Part shown: positions 1 to 8,449 of the stretch, piece after piece
How the letters are laid out: each line of letters starts with the position of its first letter
Numbering within the stretch: position 1 is the first letter of the stretch
DNA from: JBBAFM01 sp041655415
GTDB taxonomy: Bacteria; Bacillota; Clostridia; Peptostreptococcales; JAAYPU01
Length of the DNA stretch: 28,992 nucleotides
NCBI GenBank assembly: GCA_964429195.1
Contig: CAYSBC010000022.1
Location: forward strand, 1-28,992
Direction: 5' to 3'
Position numbers and translations under genes: made by a program
The notes under the pieces: generated by a model
The model's database searches: none
The model's input: only the letters and a program-made list of their open reading frames with translations
Told to the model about the DNA's origin: nothing

Positions 1-26
1 AAATTTATTGAAAAGGTATGATATTT

Positions 27-1739
27 ATGAATAGAAAATTGAAATACATAGTAATTGTTTTCATGTTGCTTTTTGCATCTGTGACAATAGTCTATGGGGA
101 TAGCACGATATCTTATTTGACACCTTACCCTAAAGATATTAGTATGCTTATAACCAAACCGGAAATAGGGATAAAACTACAGCTCAATGGTAATGAAATT
201 GAATCCATTGAAATGAAACTTGATGGGCAAATAGTTGGGGCTAAATATGAATCCGATTCTCAATCCATCATTTACCAAACAAATACTCCTTTAGCTGAGG
301 GGAAGCACATTGTTGACTTAGTTGTAAAAATAAAGGGTTGGTCCACTGTTTTAAGTGAAAGTTGGGCTTTTACTGTGGGCAGTAATGCTGTAAACAGTTT
401 GCCATCAGCAACAGAGGACCAAAAATATGCATTAAATTTTGTAAACAATTTAAGAAATTCATTAAACATGCCAACTGTTACCTTGGATGATTCTTTAAAT
501 GCAGCAGCCAAAGCACATACGAGATATATGATTTCAAATCAAAGAGTAACACGTGATGAATTGCCTGGCAATAAAGACTATACAGGTGTAAGCCCTATGG
601 TAAGAGCCCAGGCTTTTGGTTATAATGGTTTAACGGTAGAGGAAAATGCAGCCTCCGGGTTTACTAAAATTGCTGATATCTTGAATAGCTCTTTAGATGC
701 TCCTTATCAACGTTTAAACTGGATTAATCCTTATGTTGATAATATCGGTTATTATGGGCAAGACAGATACTTTACAGTCCTGTTTGGAGCCAAGATGCAA
801 GGCGAAGCTAAGGTAGTCACATATCCTTATAACAATCAAAAGGGTGTGCCGATAACATGGAAAAATACAGGAAGCCCAAATCCATTAGAGGGGATCAATG
901 ATAATAGCATTGGATATCCAATTACAGTATCTTATCTTAATGAGAAGGAGATAAATAGCCTTAATATAATAAGTACATCACTAAAGGACAGCAGTGGGGC
1001 AACTGTATATACCTATAACAAAGAGCCCAAAAATGATAAAAACCTGAATAACAGTATAATAATTATTCCTAAAAATCCTTTAAAAGATAATACAAAGTAT
1101 AATTTACAATTTAAATTTGAAGTGATCCTAAAGGATGGAAAAAAAGAAACAATTGATAGAACCCTTTCATTTACAACGGTTAACAATAGAGTATACGCCT
1201 ATAAGGATATTGAAAATCATTGGGCGGTAGAGATTATAGATCAGCTGGCCCAAAGAAGGATATCGATAACCAGTGGAACAAATTTTTACCCGGACAGAGA
1301 TATAACGCGAGGGGAATTCGCTAAGCTCATATCAGATATGTTAGATTTGACAAAGTATGCAGTAAGAGAGACCTTTAATGATGTAACAACAAATACAAGT
1401 TTTGCAAAGGAAATTGAGGCAGTTGCTCGGCATGGTTATATAAAAGGCTATGAAGATGGCTCGTTTAGGGCTAATAACAATATCTCAAGGCAAGAGATGG
1501 CTGTCATTATCAAAAGAGTATATGATAAAAAAGTGAGTTCAAAATATGATATTAAGGATTATACTTTATCCTATACGGATAAGGATGCTATACAATCTTG
1601 GTCAGAAGAGAGTATTAAATTATGCAGTAAAACGGGGATCATTAAAGGAAGGGAAAATGGTCAATTCGGCCCCTATGATTTTGCAACAAGGGCAGAAGGC
1701 TATGTGATTATATCCAGAATGTTGACTGCGATGAGATAA
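27..1739 (+). CDS. Exported CAP/SCP-domain protein with three SLH cell-wall anchors
   Basis: Predicted surface protein of 570 residues. Residues 1-24 form a signal peptide (basic start, hydrophobic core, end at VYG). A beta-rich Ig-like segment follows, then a CAP/SCP (YkwD-like) domain at about 128-255, a second beta-rich segment, and three C-terminal SLH repeats beginning near residues 391, 449 and 515 (YKDIENHW, the GYEDGSF-type turn, YTDKDAIQSW). SLH triplets bind pyruvylated secondary cell-wall polymer, so the protein should sit in the S-layer or wall. Bacterial CAP domains have no single agreed activity, and the substrate is unknown. I chose the ATG at 27 over the in-frame ATG at 18 because AAAAGG at 11-16 is 10 nt from 27 but only 1 nt from 18. 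The gene is complete and is followed by a hairpin terminator. Confidence 0.9.
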   Translation: MNRKLKYIVIVFMLLFASVTIVYGDSTISYLTPYPKDISMLITKPEIGIKLQLNGNEIESIEMKLDGQIVGAKYESDSQSIIYQTNTPLAEGKHIVDLVVKIKGWSTVLSESWAFTVGSNAVNSLPSATEDQKYALNFVNNLRNSLNMPTVTLDDSLNAAAKAHTRYMISNQRVTRDELPGNKDYTGVSPMVRAQAFGYNGLTVEENAASGFTKIADILNSSLDAPYQRLNWINPYVDNIGYYGQDRYFTVLFGAKMQGEAKVVTYPYNNQKGVPITWKNTGSPNPLEGINDNSIGYPITVSYLNEKEINSLNIISTSLKDSSGATVYTYNKEPKNDKNLNNSIIIIPKNPLKDNTKYNLQFKFEVILKDGKKETIDRTLSFTTVNNRVYAYKDIENHWAVEIIDQLAQRRISITSGTNFYPDRDITRGEFAKLISDMLDLTKYAVRETFNDVTTNTSFAKEIEAVARHGYIKGYEDGSFRANNNISRQEMAVIIKRVYDKKVSSKYDIKDYTLSYTDKDAIQSWSEESIKLCSKTGIIKGRENGQFGPYDFATRAEGYVIISRMLTAMR

Positions 1740-1744
1740 TGTTA

Positions 1745-1794
1745 AAAAGCCATTTCATGTTATAATGTATATATTATAATATAAAATGGTTTTT
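1745..1794 (+). terminator. Hairpin terminator after the CAP-SLH gene
   Basis: AAAAGCCATTT (1745-1755) pairs with AAATGGTTTTT (1784-1794) as an 11-bp stem with one G-U pair. The large loop contains a second inverted repeat, TTATAAT/ATTATAA. The 3' arm ends in a T-rich run. This is a probable intrinsic terminator that separates the surface protein gene from the DNA glycosylase gene. Confidence 0.6.
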
Positions 1795-1822
1795 ATTTTG
1801 GAAATAAAAAGTGAGGAATCTT

Positions 1823-2683
1823 ATGAAGGATTTCATTAAAATAAAGAATATTAAAGATTTTAATCTTACCCATATCTTTGAATGTGGTCAATGCTTTCGA
1901 TGGTACAGAGAAGAGGATGGAAGCTATACAGGAGTGGTCTTTAATCGGGTTATCAATATTTCTCAAGAGAAGGGTGACCTGATTATAAAAAATACCAATG
2001 GCGAGGATTTTGAAGGTATCTGGAGAAGCTATTTTGATTTAGATAGAGACTATGGAAGCATTAAAATGAAATTATCGGAAAAAGATGATATTATGGGAGC
2101 AACTACAGAATTTGGGCAAGGCATAAGGTTATTAAACCAAGAGCCATGGGAGACTCTGATTTCTTTTATCATTTCCCAAAATAGGAACATACCGACTATC
2201 AAAAAAAATATTGAAAAAATATCTGAAAAATATGGAAGTTACCTTGGAAACTATAATACCAAAGATTATTATGCATTCCCATCACCTGAAATGTTAGCGG
2301 ATACAAGCATTGATAGTCTTGCTGAGTGTGGAGTAGGATATAGGGCAAAGTACATCATCAGCGCTGCTCAAATGGCCTCTACTAAAAGTGATTTTTTAAG
2401 CACAGGGCAATTAACAGATGAAGAACTTGAACAACATTTATTAAGCATTCATGGTGTAGGCCCTAAGGTTGCCAATTGTATCATGCTTTTTGGTATGAAG
2501 AGGTATAAGCGTTTTCCAATAGATGTCTGGATTGAAAGAGTAATGAAAGAGTTATATGGATTAGAAAATAAAATACAAGTCCAAAGGTATGCAGATGAAA
2601 ACTTTAAAGACTTAGGAGGTTTTGCACAACAATATTTATTCTATTATGCACGAGAAAAGAAGATAGGGCAAAAGAAAAAATAG
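1823..2683 (+). CDS. 8-oxoguanine DNA glycosylase/AP lyase, OGG1-like
   Basis: Base-excision repair enzyme of 286 residues that removes 8-oxoguanine opposite C and cleaves the abasic site. The N-terminal half carries the OGG domain (motif ECGQCFRW near residue 25). The C-terminal half is a helix-hairpin-helix GPD fold: HGVGPKVANCI provides the predicted Schiff-base lysine K215, and FPIDVW provides the catalytic aspartate D234. The 19-residue spacing matches human OGG1 K249/D268. The start is taken as ATG 1823, because GTGAGG at 1811-1816 lies 6 nt upstream and serves as the ribosome binding site; a GTG start at 1811 would consume it. The next gene begins 21 nt after the stop, so the two may be co-transcribed. 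Confidence 0.92.
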   Translation: MKDFIKIKNIKDFNLTHIFECGQCFRWYREEDGSYTGVVFNRVINISQEKGDLIIKNTNGEDFEGIWRSYFDLDRDYGSIKMKLSEKDDIMGATTEFGQGIRLLNQEPWETLISFIISQNRNIPTIKKNIEKISEKYGSYLGNYNTKDYYAFPSPEMLADTSIDSLAECGVGYRAKYIISAAQMASTKSDFLSTGQLTDEELEQHLLSIHGVGPKVANCIMLFGMKRYKRFPIDVWIERVMKELYGLENKIQVQRYADENFKDLGGFAQQYLFYYAREKKIGQKKK

Positions 2684-2704
2684 AGAGTGTTAGGAGGCTT
2701 AAAA

Positions 2705-3958
2705 ATGAAAATAGTCATAATGGGCAGTGGTGCTGCAGCAATGAGTGCTTACAGAACGCTTATTCATCAAAAGGAAGATGAAAATGAAATAATTATTGTT
2801 TCACCGGAGGAGCGGTTATTCTATTCAAGAGTACTCTTACCAAACTACATAGCAGGCAAAATAGAAAGGGATGATCTGTTTTTCAAGGGGATTGATATCA
2901 ATCGGAAGGATGTTAAGGTGATTTACCACAAGGTTGAAAGAATTTTTGATAGAGAAGGGTATTTGGAGCTGGATAACAAGGAAAAGGTGTATTATGATAA
3001 GCTGATTATATCTACAGGTTCCAAAGCTAAGAATATTGAATGTAAAAATAATCATCTGGAAGGGGTCTATAACCTAAGAAGCATAATCGATGCAGATCAA
3101 ATTCGTGATAGAGCTTTTCAATCGGATGAGTGTATCGTAGTAGGTGGAGGCTTAGTAAGCTTGAAAGCGGCTTGGTGTCTGGAAGCACTGGGAAAGAAGG
3201 TTACGATATTAGTTAATTCCAATAAAGTTTTGTCTGCAATAGGTGATAATACAGTATCGGATATTGTTATCGATAAATTCAATAAAGCGGGTGTATTGAT
3301 TTTGAAGAATACAGGAGTCAGCGAATTTATTGGAGAGAGCTCTTTGGAAGGTGCATTGCTGGACAATGGAGCTAAGATAAAGTGTAATTTGGCTGTTGTA
3401 GGGAAGGGTGTTACACCCAACATCGATTTTGTTCAAGGAACAGATATTAAAAAAGATGAAGGAATCCTTTCGGATATCTATCTTAAGTCATCGGTGGATA
3501 ACATTTATGTTGCCGGTGATGTGGCGGAGTCCCAAAACATGTACAATGATGAGGAAACTTTGATAACCCTATGGCCTGATGCTGTCAACCAGGGAAGAAT
3601 TGCAGCCTTAAATATCATGGGAAACAAGGTTCAGTATACCGGCAATATTCCTGTTAATTCTGTTACTTTTTTTGGAACATCCATTATTACATTAGGTGAT
3701 GTTAAGGACAAGGAAAGGGAGGGATATACTTCCTTTACAGAATATAAAAGGGATCATGATAATCCGGTGTTTAGGAAGATTGTTATGAAAGATGGCTGTA
3801 TAGTAGGAGCTGTTTTAGTTGGAGAGATAAACTACAGCGGGATGATTTATTGGGATATACGCAGGAAGTTAAAGGTTAATAATCCCCAAGAATACCTTAC
3901 ACTTAGAGGACTTGAAGAAATCTATATCCATCGCAATACGAATTGTGAAAATTTTTAA
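2705..3958 (+). CDS. FAD/NAD(P)-dependent pyridine nucleotide-disulfide family oxidoreductase
   Basis: Flavoprotein of 417 residues in the rubredoxin reductase/NirB N-domain/PadH-like branch. An N-terminal FAD Rossmann motif (IVIMGSGAAAMSA), a second dinucleotide fold for NAD(P)H (CIVVGGGLVSLKAAW near residue 145) and the C-terminal FAD motif (NIYVAGDVAE) are all present. There is no CxxC redox pair, so it is not a thioredoxin- or lipoamide-type reductase. It probably passes electrons from NAD(P)H to a small carrier or partner subunit. No partner gene is adjacent, so the acceptor is unknown. ATG 2705 is preferred because AGGAGG at 2692-2697 precedes it by 7 nt; an upstream in-frame GTG at 2687 lies before that site. 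Confidence 0.85.
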   Translation: MKIVIMGSGAAAMSAYRTLIHQKEDENEIIIVSPEERLFYSRVLLPNYIAGKIERDDLFFKGIDINRKDVKVIYHKVERIFDREGYLELDNKEKVYYDKLIISTGSKAKNIECKNNHLEGVYNLRSIIDADQIRDRAFQSDECIVVGGGLVSLKAAWCLEALGKKVTILVNSNKVLSAIGDNTVSDIVIDKFNKAGVLILKNTGVSEFIGESSLEGALLDNGAKIKCNLAVVGKGVTPNIDFVQGTDIKKDEGILSDIYLKSSVDNIYVAGDVAESQNMYNDEETLITLWPDAVNQGRIAALNIMGNKVQYTGNIPVNSVTFFGTSIITLGDVKDKEREGYTSFTEYKRDHDNPVFRKIVMKDGCIVGAVLVGEINYSGMIYWDIRRKLKVNNPQEYLTLRGLEEIYIHRNTNCENF

Positions 3959-3986
3959 CGATTTAAGAATATAGATGTTCTCTTGT

Positions 3987-4778
3987 CTATAAGTGTTTTA
4001 AACTTTTCATGGCATCTTGATATCCAAGTTCCATATTACTGAGGAACTTTTCATGATCAAATTCCAAAGCCCTTCCTAAATAATCACTTGCTTCTATTCG
4101 GATAATATTCACATCAGGAGGGATTTCAAGGGCCCTCGTCCTATTACGGGAAGGGTAAAGTACAACTTCGATAATGTTCTTATACCCTTTATTGATAAGC
4201 ATATTCGTAGGTAATCTGTTAAAGTATATGCCATCTGTATAATATTCTCCGTTCAAATAGATTTCTTTAAAAGTGGGAAAACAGCAGCTGGCCACAATAT
4301 AATCCGCAAGCTGTCCGGGAGGAATATCTTCTAAAAATAATTCTACTCCCATATTTCTAGAAAGGGATATGGTGACAAGCCCTAAATCTTTACCTGAATT
4401 TCTTATATGATTCTCATCGAGTACTGAATTAATGGACTCCTTAAAAAAGGATAAATCGAGACCATCGCATTGAAAAACCTGTCGCATTTCTTTTTTTATT
4501 TCTTGAGGCTCTATGGATTGAAAGTCATGAGTAGATACTTTTTTGTACAGGGAGTATTCCTCTTCAGACATCTCTTTTCGACTTTCATTTACAAGCTTCC
4601 AGAAACGAGTGGCTAGGCTGCTGTCCCCACCGCTTTGTATAAAAAGGGCAGATGTGATAGCACCGATAGAGGTGCCCACAGCTCCATTAACCGATAATTT
4701 TAAATGTTTTAAAGCTTCCCATACACCTATATGATAGGAGCCTTTCATTCCTCCACCTTCAAACACAATTCCAAACAT
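3987..4778 (-). CDS. Patatin-like phospholipase (RssA/YchK type)
   Basis: Cytosolic serine acyl hydrolase of 263 residues. The oxyanion-hole motif EGGGMKGSYHIG lies at the N terminus, the nucleophile elbow GTSIGA places the catalytic serine at S37, and the partner aspartate is in YTDGIY near residue 175, so the Ser-Asp dyad is complete. The family hydrolyses membrane-derived lipids, but the physiological substrate of the short bacterial members is usually unknown. The gene follows glmM directly. ATG 4778 gives the canonical N terminus MFGIVFEGGG; a TTG at 4784, immediately after the glmM stop, is also possible (AAAGG lies 9 nt before it, TTAGG 10 nt before the ATG). The gene converges on the oxidoreductase gene, with 28 nt between the two stop codons. 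Confidence 0.88.
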   Translation of the reverse strand: MFGIVFEGGGMKGSYHIGVWEALKHLKLSVNGAVGTSIGAITSALFIQSGGDSSLATRFWKLVNESRKEMSEEEYSLYKKVSTHDFQSIEPQEIKKEMRQVFQCDGLDLSFFKESINSVLDENHIRNSGKDLGLVTISLSRNMGVELFLEDIPPGQLADYIVASCCFPTFKEIYLNGEYYTDGIYFNRLPTNMLINKGYKNIIEVVLYPSRNRTRALEIPPDVNIIRIEASDYLGRALEFDHEKFLSNMELGYQDAMKSLKHL

Positions 4779-4784
4779 AAACAA

Positions 4785-6134
4785 TTAACCTAACCTTTGC
4801 TGAATTAATTTAGCCAGATCATTGGCTAAATTTCGAATGACTACGATATCTTTACCCTCAAGCATGACACGTACGAGGGGCTCAGTGCCGGAAGGTCGTA
4901 TTAAAACTCTGCCATTGCCTGTCATTTCATATTCTATCTTTTTTATTGCTTCTGAAATAACCATGTCTTGGTTATATATTAACTTATTTTCATTTTTAAC
5001 TTTGGCATTAACAAGCACCTGGGGATAAATAGTAACACCCTTGGCTAATTCGGATAAGGTTTTATTGGCAAGAGTAATAGCCTGTAATAACTGAAGAGCA
5101 GAAAGTATACCATCTCCAGTAGTTGAGTGCTCTAAGAAAATAATATGTCCAGATTGTTCCCCGCCAATAACACTTCCTTTGCTCAGCATCCTTTCCAAGA
5201 CATAACGGTCGCCAACATCGCTTGTTTCAAGTAGACAGCCTATATTTTTGATGGCATTGTAAAAGCCTATATTGCTCATGACAGTGGTAACAACCAAGTC
5301 ATTTGTTAATCTGTTGCTCTCCTTAAGCATTTTTGCGAGAATATAAATAACAATATCCCCATCTACAATATTGCCGAGCTCATCAATAGCAATTAATCTA
5401 TCTGCATCCCCATCAAAGGCCAAACCTATATCTGCTTCATACTCCACAACCTTCTTTTGCAGATCTTGAGGATGAGTTGACCCGCAATGATCATTGATGT
5501 TCACACCATTAGGTGTGTTATGTATGGCGATGACATGGGCACCTAGTCTTTTAAGAGCCACTTCAGCAGCTTGATAAGCAGCACCATTAGCACAATCAAT
5601 AACAATTCTGAACTTTTCTAAGGTGCAGTCAATCGTCGAAGTGAGAAAATCTACATAATCCTCCAATGCAGTTTTCATAAAAATCTTTTTGCCAAGATCG
5701 GCACCCGAAAGCAAGGGCCCCGTATCCTTGTTATTAAGGATAATATCCTCAATCTCGTCCTCCAAGGAATCATCTAATTTATAACCGGAGGCATTAAAAA
5801 ACTTGATACCATTATATTCATAGGGATTATGAGAAGCAGAAATGACGACACCTGCATCTGCTTTATAATACTTAATAAGGTAGGCAACAGCGGGCGTGGG
5901 TAAAATGCCAATATCCATTACATCAGCACCCATAGATAAAAGACCAGCCTCTAAAGCACAAGCTAACATATCTCCTGAAATGCGTGTATCCTTTGCAATG
6001 ACTATTTTAGGTTTATGACAATTATCTTTCGTCAGTACGTAAGCACCGGCTTTACCCAAAGAATAGGCTAATTCAGGGGTTAATTCTGTATTAGCTATAC
6101 CGCGAACCCCATCCGTTCCAAAAAGCTTTCCCAA
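4785..6134 (-). CDS. glmM: Phosphoglucosamine mutase
   Basis: Converts glucosamine-6-phosphate to glucosamine-1-phosphate for UDP-GlcNAc, peptidoglycan and wall polymer synthesis. Full-length, 449 residues. The phosphoserine loop GVVISASHNP places the catalytic serine at S101, the Mg-binding motif DGDADR is at 241-246, and the sugar-phosphate loop RPSGTEPLVR is near the C terminus. The start codon is TTG at 6134 (reads MGKLFGTDGVRG), with GGAGGG 8 nt upstream; no better ATG exists. In many Firmicutes glmM is third in a cdaA-cdaR-glmM operon, but here it lies about 9.6 kb from cdaAR and is paired with the lipase gene instead. Confidence 0.97.
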   Translation of the reverse strand: MGKLFGTDGVRGIANTELTPELAYSLGKAGAYVLTKDNCHKPKIVIAKDTRISGDMLACALEAGLLSMGADVMDIGILPTPAVAYLIKYYKADAGVVISASHNPYEYNGIKFFNASGYKLDDSLEDEIEDIILNNKDTGPLLSGADLGKKIFMKTALEDYVDFLTSTIDCTLEKFRIVIDCANGAAYQAAEVALKRLGAHVIAIHNTPNGVNINDHCGSTHPQDLQKKVVEYEADIGLAFDGDADRLIAIDELGNIVDGDIVIYILAKMLKESNRLTNDLVVTTVMSNIGFYNAIKNIGCLLETSDVGDRYVLERMLSKGSVIGGEQSGHIIFLEHSTTGDGILSALQLLQAITLANKTLSELAKGVTIYPQVLVNAKVKNENKLIYNQDMVISEAIKKIEYEMTGNGRVLIRPSGTEPLVRVMLEGKDIVVIRNLANDLAKLIQQRLG

Positions 6135-6197
6135 TTATTAAACCCTCCATTCGAGCTGCTTAAATTTTAGTTGTTACCATTGAATAACAAATTGCAT

Positions 6198-6219
6198 TAT
6201 ATTATGATAACATAATATA
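6198..6219. repeat. 9-bp inverted repeat in the glmM/fumC divergent spacer
   Basis: TATATTATG and CATAATATA flank the 4-base spacer ATAA in the 175-bp region between the divergent glmM and fumC starts. It could be an operator or simply part of AT-rich promoter DNA. I see no clear -35/-10 pair that fixes either promoter. Confidence 0.4.
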
Positions 6220-6309
6220 GAACAAAATTAAATAAATTCACAATATAAAAATGATATTTACGAAGTGTATAAGATTTAGAATATTAAGGAATAAAAGGAG
6301 CTGGGAAAG

Positions 6310-7674
6310 ATGAATTATAGGATTGAAAAAGATACAATGGGAGAAATTAAGGTTGAAAATGATAAGCTGTGGGGCGCCCAAACTCAAAGAAGCCTTGAGA
6401 ACTTTAGAATAGGCATTGAAAAAATGCCTCTAGAAATCATAAGGGCTTTTGCCATCATAAAAAAAGCATCGGCCATCACAAATTACAATCTTAATCAATT
6501 GACCCTTGAGAAAAAAGAAGCTATTTGCAATGCATCTGACCTTATTTTATCCGGAAAATATGACGATCAATTTCCATTAGTTGTTTGGCAAACCGGTAGT
6601 GGAACACAAAGCAACATGAATATCAATGAAGTTATCGCCATGATAGCTAATACTGAATTAGGTAAAAAGGTTATCCATCCTAATGATGATGTGAACAAAA
6701 GTCAGAGCTCAAATGATACTTTTCCAACGGCAATGCATATCAGCGCTGTTATAGAGCTAGAGAATAGATTAATTCCTGCACTTCATGAATTAAAAAAAAC
6801 CCTTGAAGAAAAGATTGAAAAATTTAGTAAAATTATAAAGGTGGGTCGAACCCATTTGCAGGATGCTACACCTTTAACCTTGGGGCAAGAAATCAGCGGA
6901 TGGCACCGGATGCTTGAAAAGTGTGAAAACATGATTTTAACAAGTACAGAGGAGTTAAAAGAGCTGGCTTTAGGAGGCACTGCTGTTGGAACCGGTTTAA
7001 ATGCCCATGAAGATTTTGGAGAAAAGGTTGCTTCTGAAATAAGCAAATTAACAGGGAAGCACTTTCGAACTGCAAGGAATAAGTTTCACGCTTTAACCAG
7101 TAAGGATGAATTGGTGTTTGCCCATGGAGCGTTGAAAGCCTTAAGCGGAGATTTAATGAAAATGGCCAATGATATCCGGTGGCTTGCAAGTGGTCCCCGT
7201 TGTGGGATAGGTGAAATAAGTATTCCTGAAAATGAGCCGGGTAGTTCTATTATGCCGGGAAAGGTCAATCCAACCCAGTGCGAGGCCATGACCATGGTGG
7301 CGTGTCAGATAATGGGAAATGATGTAGCTGTGGGCATTGCAGCCAGCCAAGGTAATTTTCAGCTCAATGTTTTTATGCCTGTATGCATTTACAATTTCTT
7401 GCAATCGACAAGGCTCTTAACAGATGCAATCCTATCCTTTAATAGAAAGTGTGTGGCAGGAATTGAACCCAATCAAGAAAAGATTAGTGAATATCTAAAT
7501 AAGTCACTCATGCTTGTGACAGCACTTAATCCTTATATCGGTTATGATAATTCTGCGAAGGTTGCAAAAAAGGCCTACCAGGAGGGGATATCCTTAAAAG
7601 AGGCAGCAGTTAAACTGGGTTTGCTTACAGAAAAAAAATTTGATGAGTGTATTAAGTTAGAAGAAATGGTATAA
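6310..7674 (+). CDS. fumC: Class II fumarate hydratase
   Basis: Reversible hydration of fumarate to malate, iron-sulfur independent and cytosolic. The 454 residues match the family length. Diagnostic blocks are present: GSGTQSNMNINEV, SSNDTFPTAMH, GRTHLQDATPLTLGQE and the signature loop GSSIMPGKVNP at 311-321, which sets it apart from aspartase and argininosuccinate lyase only in combination with the overall sequence. Aspartase is the main alternative, but the N terminus (MNYRIEKDTMGEIKV, WGAQTQRS) is fumarase-like. The ribosome binding site GGAG lies about 8 nt before the ATG. The gene stands alone between a divergent glmM and the DUF1292 gene, which appears to have its own promoter. Confidence 0.94.
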   Translation: MNYRIEKDTMGEIKVENDKLWGAQTQRSLENFRIGIEKMPLEIIRAFAIIKKASAITNYNLNQLTLEKKEAICNASDLILSGKYDDQFPLVVWQTGSGTQSNMNINEVIAMIANTELGKKVIHPNDDVNKSQSSNDTFPTAMHISAVIELENRLIPALHELKKTLEEKIEKFSKIIKVGRTHLQDATPLTLGQEISGWHRMLEKCENMILTSTEELKELALGGTAVGTGLNAHEDFGEKVASEISKLTGKHFRTARNKFHALTSKDELVFAHGALKALSGDLMKMANDIRWLASGPRCGIGEISIPENEPGSSIMPGKVNPTQCEAMTMVACQIMGNDVAVGIAASQGNFQLNVFMPVCIYNFLQSTRLLTDAILSFNRKCVAGIEPNQEKISEYLNKSLMLVTALNPYIGYDNSAKVAKKAYQEGISLKEAAVKLGLLTEKKFDECIKLEEMV

Positions 7675-7710
7675 ACTAATCATGTAATTATTTAAAAAGA
7701 AAGGATTGTA

Positions 7711-7740
7711 TTGATTTATAATACAGATATATGGTAATAT
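7711..7740 (+). promoter_or_regulatory. Candidate sigma-A promoter for the DUF1292 gene
   Basis: TTGATT (7711-7716), an 18-nt spacer and TAATAT (7735-7740) preceded by TGG as an extended -10. It lies 60 nt before the start of the DUF1292 gene, in the fumC-DUF1292 spacer. Confidence 0.45.
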
Positions 7741-7799
7741 CTATAAAACTGAAATAATATATAATATAAAAAATATTATTAAATGAAAGGGATAAAGCT

Positions 7800-8147
7800 A
7801 TGGAAGATAATAAAGGAAACGGTTGCGGTTGCGGATGCGGCTGCGATGGAGACGATGAAGGATATGAGCCCGAAATAATAACTTTGGAATTCGATGATGG
7901 TGAAACTGTTGAGTGTGAGACTATTGGTGTATTCGAGGTTGATGATAAAGAATACATAGCTTTGTTGCCACTTGATGGAACAGACGATGTATATATTTAT
8001 GGCTATAAAGAGGTTGACGAAGATAACTTTGATTTGATAGACATTGAGGATGAAGCTGAATTTGAAAAAGTAGCAGGGATATTTGAAAAACTGGCACTTG
8101 AAGATGACGATGAAGAATTTGAAGACATGGATGATGATGAAGAATAA
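7800..8147 (+). CDS. DUF1292 (YrzB-like) protein with Cys-Gly N-terminal tag
   Basis: Small acidic protein of 115 residues. The core (about 22-95: PEIITLEFDDGETVECE, YIALLPLD, VYIYGYKEVDED) matches the DUF1292/YrzB family, whose function is not established. Two additions are unusual: residues 8-15 are an alternating Gly-Cys run (Cys 9, 11, 13 and 15), and the last 17 residues are almost all Asp/Glu. The four cysteines could bind metal, but this is inference. AAAGGG lies 8 nt before the ATG. In many Firmicutes DUF1292 genes sit near yrzL/yrrK/alaS, but here the gene is solitary, flanked by its own predicted promoter and two terminators. Confidence 0.85.
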   Translation: MEDNKGNGCGCGCGCDGDDEGYEPEIITLEFDDGETVECETIGVFEVDDKEYIALLPLDGTDDVYIYGYKEVDEDNFDLIDIEDEAEFEKVAGIFEKLALEDDDEEFEDMDDDEE

Positions 8148-8160
8148 TAGCAAGTAGGCT

Positions 8161-8203
8161 ACAGGACTATCTTTTTAAAAGATAGTCCTGTATTAGTTTT
8201 TTG
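8161..8203 (+). terminator. Intrinsic terminator after the DUF1292 gene
   Basis: A near-perfect inverted repeat, ACAGGACTATC... / ...GATAGTCCTGT (8161-8191), with an AT loop, followed within 6 nt by a run of T (8198-8203). It begins 14 nt after the stop codon. Confidence 0.85.
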
Positions 8204-8220
8204 TTGCTTCTAGTTGGGGG

Positions 8221-8250
8221 AAATCACAAATCTCTTATTTGTAGATTTTT
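8221..8250 (+). terminator. Second hairpin with T tract (back-up terminator)
   Basis: AAATCACAAAT (8221-8231), loop CTCTT, then ATTTGT-A-GATTT ending in five T. The stem is 11 bp with a one-base bulge. It stands between the first terminator and the predicted paaK promoter, so it probably insulates the two units. Confidence 0.55.
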
Positions 8251-8261
8251 ACTGCAAAAGG

Positions 8262-8291
8262 TTGGATTTTATCAATTATATATGGTATTAT
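8262..8291 (+). promoter_or_regulatory. Candidate sigma-A promoter upstream of paaK
   Basis: TTGGAT (8262-8267), an 18-nt spacer and TATTAT (8286-8291) with the extended -10 TGG. Transcription would start near 8298 and give a leader of about 150 nt before the paaK GTG start, in which a terminator hairpin lies. Confidence 0.5.
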
Positions 8292-8297
8292 TTTATA

Positions 8298-8405
8298 GTA
8301 GTCTAAATGCAGGTAGGTAGAAATGTAGGGTATAGACACTGTAAAAGTGATGCATGTGTTTCTGTGTACTCGTTTTGCTTTCCTAGCAAGACGTTTTTTA
8401 TTTGT
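8298..8405 (+). ncRNA. Candidate attenuator leader or small RNA ahead of paaK
   Basis: Between the predicted promoter and paaK lies a classical intrinsic terminator: CGTTTTGCT (8371-8379), loop TTCCT, AGCAAGACG (8385-8393, one G-U pair), then TTTTTTA. Upstream are two smaller potential helices, GTCTA (8301-8305)/TAGAC (8333-8337) and CACT/AGTG (8337-8349). A terminator placed after a promoter and before its gene suggests conditional read-through, or a free RNA of about 100 nt. It lacks the T-box hallmark, and I do not recognise any known riboswitch class. The rest of the 8148-8449 spacer holds only the two terminators, the promoter and the paaK ribosome binding site. Confidence 0.45.
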
Positions 8406-8449
8406 AAATAATTATTTTATTATAGGAAGAGATATAAAGGAGAATAAAA

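Noticed and set aside
2837..3436. Open frames on the minus strand inside the oxidoreductase gene
   Set aside because: They lie fully within a clearly conserved flavoprotein gene and have no start signals or family motifs.
7688..8153. Long open frames on the minus strand opposite the DUF1292 gene (up to 124 codons)
   Set aside because: They mirror the acidic, GAT/GAA-rich codons of the sense gene, have Phe/Ile-rich low-complexity products and no ribosome binding site.
8298..8449. T-box leader or known riboswitch before paaK
   Set aside because: No AGGGTGGNACCGCG-like T-box sequence and no recognisable glycine, SAM, THF, preQ1, purine or c-di-GMP aptamer core.
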